Both the position numbers and the translations under genes were made by a program. Shown here piece after piece: positions 8,556 to 17,639 of a stretch of DNA of 64,000 nt. Within the stretch, counting starts at the first letter, position 1. Each line of letters opens with the position of its first letter. The notes below the pieces were generated by a model. That model saw nothing but the letters and a program-made list of their open reading frames with translations, did no database searches and had not been told where the DNA came from. Origin of the DNA: Haloferax denitrificans ATCC 35960 (lineage in GTDB: Archaea > Halobacteriota > Halobacteria > Halobacteriales > Haloferacaceae); contig NZ_AOLP01000008.1 of NCBI RefSeq assembly GCF_000337795.1, forward strand, positions 62,001 to 126,000, written 5' to 3'.

Positions 8556-8865
8556 AGGACTGGCTACGGGTTTCGCCAGTAGCTCGAATAGTGTTGTGAT
8601 GCCAGCAGGGCAGACTCCTTCTCGGAGCGGGCGGGCCTCGAACCGAGCCGCGCGGTCAACGACTTCGACGTGGACGCCGTCAAGCGCCGGGAAGCGAGAG
8701 ACGACTGAGGTCGGCCGAGTCGGAGCGACCGAGGTGATGTCCGCGGCTGTGACCGGACTGCCGCCCGCTATGAACGGCTACGTGATACTATTGTGAACAC
8801 AAAATTTCAATTTAGTTATATGTTCAAAAGAATTAAATTTGGAGCCGATAACCGGCCGATGTCGA
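8556..8865. promoter_or_regulatory. Divergent promoter region with TTGTGAACACAA palindrome
   Basis: A 310-bp gap between the GH3 gene and the ABC importer. At 8791-8802 is TTGTG-AA-CACAA, a 5-bp-arm inverted repeat. An AT-rich tract follows, with the TATA-like AATTAAATTT at 8831-8840, about 30 nt from the ATG at 8866. The palindrome sits ~35 bp upstream of that TATA box, where activators usually bind. The remainder (8556-8780) is GC-rich and shows no ORF I trust. Confidence 0.45.
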
Positions 8866-10281
8866 ATGACACGAAACACGCGACGCAGGTTCGTCAAGAC
8901 CGTCGGTGCCGCCGGAATCGCGGGGCTGGCAGGATGCACGGGTGGACAGGACGGAGGGCAGTCACCGGACGAAGGCGCGGGAGGTGACTCGGCCGAGACG
9001 ACGACGGCCGGTGAGACAACCGGGTCGTCCGGGACGGAAACGACGACCATCAAGTTCTGGCACGCGATGGGCGGCGACATCGGCAAACTCATCGACTCGC
9101 TGGCGAGCGAGTTCGAACAGCAGGCGGACGGCATCCGGGTCGAAGCGACCCAGAAGGGGAGTTACCGCGAGACGCTGAACGCCACGACGTCCGCGGTGCA
9201 GGCCGGGAACCCGCCCGCCATCGCGCAGATTTTCGAAATCGGGACGCAACTCGCCATCGACAGCGGCGTCTTCGCGCCAGTCGAGGACATCATCCCGGAA
9301 GACCGGGTGAACTTCGACAACTACCTCGACTCCGTGCTGAACTACTACCGCATCGACGGCACGCTCCACTCGATGCCGTTCAACTCCTCGAACGCCATCT
9401 TCTACTACAACAAGGACGCCTTCGAGAGCGCCGGCCTCGACCCCGAGGCCCCACCGACGACCTTCCAAGGCGTGTTGGACGCCTCGACGGAACTCACGGA
9501 CGCGGGCGCAGTCGACACGGGAACGACGTGGCCGAACCACTCGTGGTTCGTCGAACAGTGGCTCGCAGAGCAGAACCAGACGCTCGTGAACAACGAGAAC
9601 GGTCGGGCAGGGCGCGCGACCGAGGCCCACTTCGAGAGCGAGGCCTCGAAGACCGTCTTCGACTGGTGGGCGAACCTCCACGGAGAGGGACAGTACCTCA
9701 ACCCCGGCATCGAAGCGTGGTCAGAGGCCCAGCAGGCGTTTCTCACCCAGAAGACGGGGCTCCTCGGCTACTCCACGTCGAGCATCGCCCCCATGACCGA
9801 GGGCGCGCGGAACAACGGCTTCGAACTGGGGACGATGCGACTCCCGACGCCCGGGGGACAGCGACAGGGCGTCGTCATCGGCGGGGCGTCGCTGTGGACC
9901 CCGAAAAGCCTCGATTCTGCCAAGCAGGACGCCGCCGGGGAGTTCCTCGCGTGGCTCACGGAACCCGCCCAGCAGAAGCGCTGGCACACCAACACGGGCT
10001 ACTTCCCCGTCCGCGAGGAGGCGATTACCCAGCTCGAAGACGAGGGGTTCTACGACGAGAACCCGAACTTCCGCACGGCCATCGACCAGCTCCGCGAGAC
10101 GGAGGACTCGCCGGCGACCCGCGGCGCGCTCATGGGGACGTTCACGAAAGCCCGAACCATCGTCGAGGAGGGCTACGTCAGCATGATTCAGAACGACGAC
10201 CGGAGCGTCGACGACGTGCTCGGCGACATCGACGCGCAGGTCGAAGACGCCCTCGCGGGCTACAACCAGAAGGTGAACTGA
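8866..10281 (+). CDS. CUT1 ABC transporter substrate-binding lipoprotein (UgpB-like)
   Basis: A 471-aa family-1 extracellular solute-binding protein. The N-terminus has a Tat motif (RRRFVKTVG) and a lipobox LAGC (Cys24), followed by an acidic Gly/Ser/Thr linker typical of haloarchaeal surface lipoproteins. The core starts at IKFWHAMGGD, and SMPFNSSNAIFYYNKDAFE and TGYFPVREEA resemble UgpB-type binding proteins. It captures a sugar or glycerol-3-phosphate-like ligand for the two permeases and ATPase encoded next, in the order B-A-E-C as in ugpBAEC. I use the ATG at 8866, right after the Tat region start and ~30 nt from a TATA box, not a longer 480-aa reading. Confidence 0.85.
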   Translation: MTRNTRRRFVKTVGAAGIAGLAGCTGGQDGGQSPDEGAGGDSAETTTAGETTGSSGTETTTIKFWHAMGGDIGKLIDSLASEFEQQADGIRVEATQKGSYRETLNATTSAVQAGNPPAIAQIFEIGTQLAIDSGVFAPVEDIIPEDRVNFDNYLDSVLNYYRIDGTLHSMPFNSSNAIFYYNKDAFESAGLDPEAPPTTFQGVLDASTELTDAGAVDTGTTWPNHSWFVEQWLAEQNQTLVNNENGRAGRATEAHFESEASKTVFDWWANLHGEGQYLNPGIEAWSEAQQAFLTQKTGLLGYSTSSIAPMTEGARNNGFELGTMRLPTPGGQRQGVVIGGASLWTPKSLDSAKQDAAGEFLAWLTEPAQQKRWHTNTGYFPVREEAITQLEDEGFYDENPNFRTAIDQLRETEDSPATRGALMGTFTKARTIVEEGYVSMIQNDDRSVDDVLGDIDAQVEDALAGYNQKVN

Positions 10282-10357
10282 GCGGCGAAGCGAGGCCTCG
10301 CCCGCGCGAAACCGCGTCCCGACACCGCCCGTCAACACTCATCACACACCACTCACT

Positions 10358-11251
10358 ATGAGCGATTTCACCAAACCGTACCGTTCGACGACGCAGGCCG
10401 GCCTGCTTCTGGTCCCGACGCTGGTCGTTCTCGTGGCCTTCCTGTACTACCCGGCCGTCGAGACGTTCCGGCTCAGTTTCTTCCAGACGCTCCTCTTGGG
10501 AACCGGCCAGCAGTTCGTCGGCATCGACAACTACGTCGCGCTCGCAACGTCCGCCGAATACCGACAGAGCCTCTTCGTCTCCGTGCTCTTCGCCGCCGCC
10601 GTCGTCGTCGGCACGCTCGCCGTCTCGCTTTTCATCTCGTACCTGCTGTTCGAGGTCCGCGCGGGCGCGTCCGGCTACCTGCTCGCGGCCATCTGGCCGT
10701 ACGCGCTCCCGACGGCGGTCGCGGCGACCATCCTCCTGTTCATGCTTCACCCGACGCTGGGCATCGTCACGCACTACCTCGAGGCCCTGACGGGGCTCAC
10801 CCTCGACTGGTTCACGAGCGGTCCGCTCGCGTTCGGCGTCCTCGTGGCCGTCGCGGTCTGGAAGCAACTCGGCTACAACATCATCTTCCTCGTGGCCGCG
10901 CTGAACAACGTCCCCGAGACGCTGACCGAGTCGGCGCGACTCGACGGCGTCGGCCGACTGCGGATGCTCGTCCGCGTCTACCTCCCGCTCATCTCGCCGA
11001 CGCTGACGTTCCTCGTCGTCATGAACACCATCTACGCCTTCTTCGGGGCGTTCCCGCTCGTTGACCTCATGACGAGCGGCGGCCCGAACAACGCGACGAA
11101 CCTGCTCATCTTCAAACTCTACCGCGACGCCTTCTCGTTCAACAGCCTCGGGTTGGCCTCCGCGGAGTCGACGGTGCTGTTCGGCATCGTGTCGATTTTG
11201 ATGTACGTCCAACTCCGGTTCTCCGACCGGCACGCGCACTACGGGGCCTGA
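10358..11251 (+). CDS. CUT1 ABC transporter permease (UgpA/MalF-like)
   Basis: A 297-aa integral membrane permease with six predicted helices. The cytoplasmic EAA loop that docks the ATPase is ESARLDGVGRLRMLVRVYLPLISP (late in the protein), followed by the final two helices. It forms the heterodimeric channel with the next permease, whose ATG follows its stop by one base. The MSDFTKPYRSTTQAGLLLVP N-terminus is typical of sugar permease subunit 1. Confidence 0.87.
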   Translation: MSDFTKPYRSTTQAGLLLVPTLVVLVAFLYYPAVETFRLSFFQTLLLGTGQQFVGIDNYVALATSAEYRQSLFVSVLFAAAVVVGTLAVSLFISYLLFEVRAGASGYLLAAIWPYALPTAVAATILLFMLHPTLGIVTHYLEALTGLTLDWFTSGPLAFGVLVAVAVWKQLGYNIIFLVAALNNVPETLTESARLDGVGRLRMLVRVYLPLISPTLTFLVVMNTIYAFFGAFPLVDLMTSGGPNNATNLLIFKLYRDAFSFNSLGLASAESTVLFGIVSILMYVQLRFSDRHAHYGA

Positions 11252-11252
11252 C

Positions 11253-12137
11253 ATGGCGACGAACACAGACACGGCGACAGAGACAGCACCGTCGCGTCGG
11301 CTTCGAACCCGGCTCGAACGCGCCTTCAACGGCGACCTGTTCGTCCACGTCGCGCTCGCGGGCGCTATCGCGCTGGTCGCGCTCCCGCTCGTCCTCGCGG
11401 TCATCATGAGCACGCAGTCCACCACGGAGGTGTACGAGGTGACGAACCTCGGACTCGGAAGCGCCGGACTGTCGAACTACGAGACCGCGCTCACGGAGTA
11501 CAACCTCACGCGGTACATGATTAACTCGGCGGTCATGTCGGTCGTCATCGTCGTGGGCAAGGTCTCGTTGTCGCTTCTCGCCGCGCTCGCGCTCGTCTAC
11601 TACCGCTTCCCGTTCGAGCGCGCCGTCTTCACGTTCATCCTGCTGACGCTCTTGGTCCCGGTCCCGGTCCGCATCGTACCGCTGTTCCAACTCATGGCCG
11701 ACCTCGGGTGGGCGAACTCGCTTCTGTCCATCACCGGCCCGTACATCGCCAGCGCGACGGCGGTGTTTCTCTTCCGTCAGCACTTCATGTCGATTCCGGA
11801 GTCGCTTGTGGAGAACGCTCGCCTCGACGGCGTCGGCCCGCTTTCGTTCCTCGTCCGCGTGCTGATACCCATGTCGAGAGGGATGATTGCCGGCGTCTCC
11901 GTCATCACGTTCATCTACGCGTGGAACCAGTATCTCTGGCCCCTCATCGTCGTCAGCGACCAGTCCAAGCAGGTGGTGCAGGTCGGTATCAAGTTCCTCC
12001 AAGGCGCGAGCCAGTCCGGCCTCACCCAATGGGGGCTCATCATGGCCGGAGCCGTCATCGCGCTCCTCCCGCCGCTCGCCGTCCTCGTCGCGTTGCATCG
12101 CCCGCTCCTCGAAACGTTCGCAATACAACAGAAGTAA
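11253..12137 (+). CDS. CUT1 ABC transporter permease (UgpE/MalG-like)
   Basis: A 294-aa second permease with six predicted helices and the EAA loop ENARLDGVGPLSFLVRVLIPMSRG. The N-terminal ~25 residues are Thr/Ala/Arg-rich and cytosolic. It is in one transcription unit with the previous permease (1-bp spacing) and the ATPase (3-bp spacing). A soluble receptor plus this pair and one ATPase gives a complete importer. Substrate is unknown from sequence. Confidence 0.87.
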   Translation: MATNTDTATETAPSRRLRTRLERAFNGDLFVHVALAGAIALVALPLVLAVIMSTQSTTEVYEVTNLGLGSAGLSNYETALTEYNLTRYMINSAVMSVVIVVGKVSLSLLAALALVYYRFPFERAVFTFILLTLLVPVPVRIVPLFQLMADLGWANSLLSITGPYIASATAVFLFRQHFMSIPESLVENARLDGVGPLSFLVRVLIPMSRGMIAGVSVITFIYAWNQYLWPLIVVSDQSKQVVQVGIKFLQGASQSGLTQWGLIMAGAVIALLPPLAVLVALHRPLLETFAIQQK

Positions 12138-12140
12138 TCC

Positions 12141-13313
<1,173 letters not shown>

Positions 13314-13332
13314 GGCCCAGCGCGCGCCCGTG

Positions 13333-13734
13333 CTACCGCTCGCCGAACAACGCCGGCGACGGGGCGAGTTCCGCCCGTTCCTCATCGGTGAGTTCTTCGA
13401 GGACGCTCGTCCCGGAACCCGGCTTCGAGTCCCACGACCAGTCCTCGTGGAGGCGGAGGCGACCGTCTTCCAGTCGCTCGATACGGTCCGTCGAGTGGCC
13501 GGTCGCGGTGGTCCCGTCTTCGGTGACGTGGGAGTACCGGAAGTCGAGCGTGTCGCCGAGGTGGCGGCCGACGAGGTGGCCCAGCCTGACGGTCCCGCCG
13601 CGGTACGTCGCGTGAAGCAGGTCGTCGGACTGGTCGAACCAGAAGTAGGTGTCGCCGCCGACGTCGCCGCCCTCGTCGTTGGCGACCGATTTGAAGACTC
13701 GTCCGTCGAGCGACGGCGCGTGAGATTCGGACAT
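13333..13734 (-). CDS. Conserved small beta-rich protein of unknown function
   Basis: A 133-aa protein with GRVFKSVANDEGGDVGGDT, FWFDQSDDLLHATYRGGTVRLGHLVG and LRLHEDWSWDSKPGSGTSVLEE. It belongs to a widespread small beta-barrel-like family whose bacterial members are often mislabelled N-acetylglutamate synthase; no acetyltransferase motif is present, so I reject that label. Start ATG at 13734 is 26 nt after a TATA-like CATAACGG (near 13760), consistent with a leaderless mRNA. It is convergent with the ABC ATPase. Confidence 0.65.
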   Translation of the reverse strand: MSESHAPSLDGRVFKSVANDEGGDVGGDTYFWFDQSDDLLHATYRGGTVRLGHLVGRHLGDTLDFRYSHVTEDGTTATGHSTDRIERLEDGRLRLHEDWSWDSKPGSGTSVLEELTDEERAELAPSPALFGER

Positions 13735-13827
13735 ACTCGACGTGCGGGCCCGACCGTTATGAGTGGTCCGCGAGAACTGCGAGCGACCGATTGTCTCCCA
13801 GTCGACCGCCCGTCACGACCCGTCACA

Positions 13828-13855
13828 CACCACCACTACCACCACTACCACCACC
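13828..13855. repeat. CACCACTAC low-complexity tandem repeat
   Basis: About three 9-bp units of CACCACTAC/CACCACCAA in a non-coding gap between two minus-strand genes. Simple-sequence DNA, no CRISPR geometry. Confidence 0.7.
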
Positions 13856-13857
13856 AA

Positions 13858-14034
13858 TCAGTAGCTACTCCGGTCTCCCGAACCGGAGTCAGAGCCGTTT
13901 TTGACTGCGTCAGTCGCCTTTTCGATGCCTTTCTTGGCCTTCTCTTCGCTCACCTTCGTTCGCTTTCCGACCTGTTTGGCGACTTCGTCTTCGTGGCCCG
14001 CTACGAGTCCGAGCAACCGTCGAAGCTTGCTCAT
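13858..14034 (-). CDS. Small conserved helical protein
   Basis: A 58-aa hydrophilic protein starting MSKLRRLLGLVAGHEDEVAKQ, then KVSEEKAKKGIEKATDAVKN and a Ser/Gly/Asp tail; Lys-rich, which is uncommon in haloarchaea. It looks like an amphipathic helical protein of unknown role. A longer reading from a GTG at 14169 is possible, because AT-rich TATA-like sequence lies at 14182-14205, but the extra N-terminal Arg-rich residues look like out-of-frame translation. The start is therefore uncertain. Confidence 0.5.
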   Translation of the reverse strand: MSKLRRLLGLVAGHEDEVAKQVGKRTKVSEEKAKKGIEKATDAVKNGSDSGSGDRSSY

Positions 14035-14653
14035 CACGCCCATGGCGTCGGCGATAGCGACTCCTCGGACGAAAAGGTGGTGGCCGCGTACCGGGGAACC
14101 GACACCGGAGAGGAGACGGCGGCCGGCTTCGAGTAGGCGGCGAACCAACAGTCGTTCGACGCGGTTCACTTATGAATCCAGTATATAATAAAATTCTGAT
14201 AAATATGCGCGGGATTCCGTCATATGTCTCCACGCAGGATGAGAGTGAACGGGTCGGTCGATACGCCCGACTCGACGGGACCAGCAGGCGAGGAAGAACT
14301 CAGAATCAGTGTTCGAGACCGTGAGAGCCGGAGTGTCAGATACGTATGCGTTCGAAGCGATTCTCGCGTCGTCGGTACGAACGGCGGCACGAGTGACGAC
14401 ACCTCAGTGGTGTTCGAATCGGTCGCGTCAGTGCGGTCGTTTTCGTCGAGTACGACGGTTGAGAGCCGTTTGTGTCCGAATAGCGCAGTCTCGGCACCGG
14501 TGGGAGTCCACCGACGCTCTCAGCGACGCGTGCGTCCGTTGTCCAGCCGCGAAATGGGTATTTAACCTAGTATGTTCGTTATACTCTAAATATTTTGGTA
14601 GTTCGTTCTGGCGTTCGTGTCGGGGCATCGAACCATCGCCCCAGTCGGCGTTC
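14035..14653. other. Gene-poor interval with AT-rich promoter-like patches
   Basis: About 620 bp without a gene I trust. AT-rich patches occur at 14170-14210 and 14555-14600. At 14569-14585 is AGTAT-N7-ATACT, a 5-bp inverted repeat beside TTTAA/TAAATA sequence. Short ORFs on both strands have no family resemblance. It borders the two gene remnants at 14654-15167 and may be decayed sequence. Confidence 0.4.
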
Positions 14654-14833
14654 TCAGCTTCCCCGGTACGTCGTGTAGCTCCCCGGCGACAGCAACAGGG
14701 GAACGTGGTAGTGCTCGCTGGCGTCGTCGACGACGAAGCGGACGGGAACCGCCTCCAAGAACGACGATTCCGTGGGGCCGTCGCGGTAGTACGGACCGAC
14801 TTCGAACAGGAGCTGATAGGTTCCGGTCTCCAT
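14654..14833 (-). pseudogene. 5'-truncated 5-hydroxyisourate hydrolase remnant
   Basis: The last ~60 codons of a transthyretin-like HIU hydrolase (urate catabolism): METGTYQLLFEVGPYY, then VPVRFVVDDASEHYHVPLLL and the diagnostic C-terminal tetrapeptide YRGS before the stop at 14654. Intact family members are ~110-120 aa with N-terminal catalytic residues (His, Arg) that are absent here. Upstream of 14833 the frame runs into sequence that is antisense to an IclR remnant, so the 5' half is missing. Not expected to be functional. Confidence 0.75.
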
Positions 14834-14837
14834 CGCG

Positions 14838-15167
14838 TCGCCCGACGCGCGGGTCGACGAGATTATCGAGCAACGCGGGCTTCCGGCACAGACGAAAAAC
14901 ACCGTCACCGACCGGGACGCGCTGTTCGAGGAACTCGAACAGATACGCGAGCGGGGCTACGCGTACAACGACGAAGAGGAGATCAGAGGGTTTCGCGCGA
15001 TCGCCGCGCCAATCGAAGACCCGAGCGGGGAGGTGCTCGGCTCGGTGAGCGTGTCGGGGCCGACCAGCCTCCTGCAAGGCGAGCAGTTCCAAGAACACGT
15101 TCCGAAACTGGTCACGCAGTCGGCGAACGTCATCGAGGTCAACATCAACATGAACACGCAGTCGTAG
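14838..15167 (+). pseudogene. C-terminal remnant of an IclR-family regulator
   Basis: In-frame codons without a start encode the last ~110 residues of an IclR effector domain: RVDEIIEQRGLPAQTKNTVT, DALFEELEQIRERGYAYN, RAIAAPIEDPSGEVLGSVSV, ending at TAG 15165-15167. The intact IclR gene at 15571-16338 aligns with it by pattern, but with many differences, so this is not a recent duplicate of that gene. The helix-turn-helix half is missing. Its broken 5' end lies within about 5 bp of the broken 5' end of the opposite-strand HIU-hydrolase remnant. Confidence 0.75.
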
Positions 15168-15570
15168 TCGTCGAAATCGATTGTTTGTAATGTCCGAACG
15201 CCCTCTCGCCCGGAGCGTGGACGGGGAGAATAGAACGAACCGTACAATAGCGCGCCCTCGTTGCGTCGAACAGACCGAATCGAACAGTCACAGATTCCAC
15301 GACAGCAACGTCTTCCGTGTCGTCCGCGCATCCGCGGAAACCCACCACTGAATCACGACTCGGCGGGCATCGACACGGTACGCGGCGGACGGCCCGTCGT
15401 TTACACCCTTACGGCCGTAATCCGCTGTGGGACCGCGAGGAGATTGGCGAAGTTGGCGAGACCGGACGGACGGTATCGGCTTTGGTATAAGGTTCGAGCA
15501 TGACGAACGCCGCAGTCGACCGGGTCGGTTCCGCGAGCGAGGCGTATCAGCCGGTCCGCGTCGACCGCGC
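15168..15570. other. Intergenic interval, no supported gene
   Basis: About 400 bp between the IclR remnant and the intact IclR gene. It holds the 12-bp perfect palindrome TTACGGCCGTAA at 15409-15420 and a TTTGTAATG patch near 15183-15191. No ORF here has family resemblance. Confidence 0.4.
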
Positions 15571-16338
15571 TCACGCCAGCGCGAGTTCCAGTTCGAACTC
15601 GCTGACGATGTCCTTGACCGTGTGTGCGAGTTCGGATTTCCGGTCTTCGCCGGTCACCGAGTGGGCCGGTCCCGTGACGCTGAACCCGCCGATAACGTCG
15701 CCCGAGCGGCGCGTCGCGGCGACACCGATGGCGTAGAGTTCGTTGAAGTTCTCGGCGCGGTTGACGGCGTAGCCCTGCTCGCGGACGCGTTCTAACTCCT
15801 CGAACAGGTCCCCGCGGTCGGTGGTGGTGTTTTCCGTCTCCTGCGGGAGGCCCCATCGGTCGAGTATCTGTTCGATGCGCGGTTCCGGGAGTTCCGCGAG
15901 AATCGCCTTCCCGACGGCGGTGTTGTGCAGGAACAACCGGTTGCCGAGTTGCTCGTGAGCCCAGCCCATCTTGCTCCCCGACGCGGTGTGCAGGAAGACG
16001 GCCTTCCCGCCCATCTCGACGGTGAAAATCGAGCGGAGGCGAGTCTCTTCGAACAGGCGTTCGGTGAACTGCCGCGCGAGCACGAACGCCGGCTCCCGCG
16101 TTCTGACCTGATTGCCCAGTCGGAGGAGTTCCGGCCCGATGAAGTAGAAATCGCCCTCCTTGATGACGAACTGCTTCTGTTTGAGCGTCGCGAGGTGGCC
16201 GTGAATCGTGCTCTTGGGCTTGTCCATCCGCTCGGCGATTTCGGAGACTCGCGCGCCGTCTATCTCCTCGAGTTGCTTCAGAATCTCTATCGAGGTGGCG
16301 GTCGTCCGGAGCGTCTTGGGCGAGTCATCCGTTGCCAT
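15571..16338 (-). CDS. IclR-family transcriptional regulator
   Basis: A 255-aa regulator: N-terminal winged helix (about 10-62: TSIEILKQLEEIDGARVSEI, MDKPKSTIHGHLATLKQKQF) and an IclR effector-binding domain (about 75-250: GNRLFLHNTAVGKAILAELP, GGFSVTGPAHSVTGE). IclR proteins sense small carboxylates or sugar acids and control catabolic genes. Position at the edge of the pectin/uronate island suggests control of that island (inference). A TATA element TTAAATATATAG at about 16355-16366 is 23 nt before the ATG, so the transcript is leaderless. Confidence 0.9.
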   Translation of the reverse strand: MATDDSPKTLRTTATSIEILKQLEEIDGARVSEIAERMDKPKSTIHGHLATLKQKQFVIKEGDFYFIGPELLRLGNQVRTREPAFVLARQFTERLFEETRLRSIFTVEMGGKAVFLHTASGSKMGWAHEQLGNRLFLHNTAVGKAILAELPEPRIEQILDRWGLPQETENTTTDRGDLFEELERVREQGYAVNRAENFNELYAIGVAATRRSGDVIGGFSVTGPAHSVTGEDRKSELAHTVKDIVSEFELELALA

Positions 16339-16451
16339 ACACCAATATTTCCGTCTATATATTTAAAGTTCATGATGGTCGAACGGCTGGGCGGACGCGG
16401 GCTCGGCGAGACGGCGACCGGGAGGCGGCGACCGGGGGGCGGCGACCGGAG

Positions 16452-17558
16452 TCATCCCTCGACGTCGACCCAGCCGCCGCGCTCGCCGGACTCGTAGGCC
16501 GCGTCGAGGACGCGGAGGAGTTGCACGGCGTCGTCGACCGTCGCGGGCACGTCGCCGGTTTCGTAGCCCGCGAAGTAGTCCTCGAAGTAGTCCTGCACGA
16601 AGTCACCCCACGCCGGGAACCGGTCGTAAGTGAACTCGAACTCGACGGTCCGCTTCGGCGCGGCGGTCCAGTCGGGATGCTCCGAGGTGATGTCGAGCGG
16701 GACCGTCGGCTCGTGCTGTAGCGAGTCGTGGTGGAGCGGCGTCAGCGCCTGCGCGTCGGTGCCGTAGAGACCGAGGTGCGTGTCCTTGCCGCGGTCGCTC
16801 AGGTAGTAGCCGGTGTGGTACGTGCCGAGCGTCCCGCTTTCGGTCTCGAACTGGAGGACGGCCCCGGCCTCCACGTCCGTCTCGACCGCGTCGTGGAACC
16901 GGGCGTTCACCCGCGCGATGGGGTCGTCGAGAATCCACGGCATCACGTCGACCCAGTGCGGGCCTATCCACTGGAGCGCGCCGCCGCGGCTCGTCTCCCG
17001 GTCGTAGAGGTAGTGGTCGGTGTCCCGGTAGGAGAGTTGGCTGGCGTTGAAGCGGCCGTCGAGCGTCCACACGTCGCCGAAGAAGCCCTCCGAGACCCGG
17101 TCGCGGAGCGTCATCGCCACGGGATTGCGCCGGTAGTACATCGTCGGCGAGACGGTCACGCCCCTCTCGTTGGCCCGCTCGGCGATGGCTTCGAGGTCGT
17201 CCGCGGTCCGACCGATGGGTTTCTCGCTGATGACGTGGACGCCGTTCTCGACGGCGCTCTCGATGATTGCCGGCGTCTCGTCGCTCCGGTAAGTTATCCA
17301 CGCCACGTCGACGTCGGCGTCGGAGACGAGTTCGTGGGGGTCCTCGTAGACCGCCGCGCCGCCGACGAGGTCCGCCATGTCCTGTCCCTCGGTCGTGATT
17401 TCGTCGGGCCGGTCGTCCATCGCCGCGATGTTCCCCACGTCGACCCGTCGTCCCGGTTCGCAGACCGCGGTAATCGTCGCGTCCAACTCGCTCGCGACGG
17501 CGAAGTAGGGGTCCCGGTGGTGGTGGTCGATACCGATGTATCCGATGTTCGCACCCAT
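16452..17558 (-). CDS. Gfo/Idh/MocA-family oxidoreductase
   Basis: A 368-aa NAD(P)-dependent dehydrogenase-like protein: Rossmann start ANIGYIGIDHHHRDPY (the second Gly of the usual GxGxxG is altered), then VHVISEKPIGRTADDLE with the conserved EKP, and a C-terminal alpha/beta domain (GPHWVDVMPW, the family catalytic-helix region). Substrates of this family are sugars, sugar acids or inositols; none can be assigned. A TATA-like CTTTTTAC near 17587 lies ~29 nt from the start. It is one of five such genes in the island. Confidence 0.82.
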   Translation of the reverse strand: MGANIGYIGIDHHHRDPYFAVASELDATITAVCEPGRRVDVGNIAAMDDRPDEITTEGQDMADLVGGAAVYEDPHELVSDADVDVAWITYRSDETPAIIESAVENGVHVISEKPIGRTADDLEAIAERANERGVTVSPTMYYRRNPVAMTLRDRVSEGFFGDVWTLDGRFNASQLSYRDTDHYLYDRETSRGGALQWIGPHWVDVMPWILDDPIARVNARFHDAVETDVEAGAVLQFETESGTLGTYHTGYYLSDRGKDTHLGLYGTDAQALTPLHHDSLQHEPTVPLDITSEHPDWTAAPKRTVEFEFTYDRFPAWGDFVQDYFEDYFAGYETGDVPATVDDAVQLLRVLDAAYESGERGGWVDVEG

Positions 17559-17639
17559 ACACGTAGTTCACCGAAAATGATGTAAAAAGATGCGGGTACA
17601 AGCAATATAGTCGGCGGACGGTGCGTCGGTCCCGCGCGG

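Noticed and set aside
13333..13734. N-acetylglutamate synthase label
   Set aside because: Similar bacterial proteins carry this name, but there is no GNAT motif and no arginine-biosynthesis context.
13828..13855. CACCACTAC repeats as a CRISPR array
   Set aside because: Only three short units with no spacers; simple-sequence DNA.
14309..15190. 293-aa plus-strand ORF
   Set aside because: Overlaps the IclR remnant out of frame; the remnant frame has the recognisable IclR sequence, this one does not.
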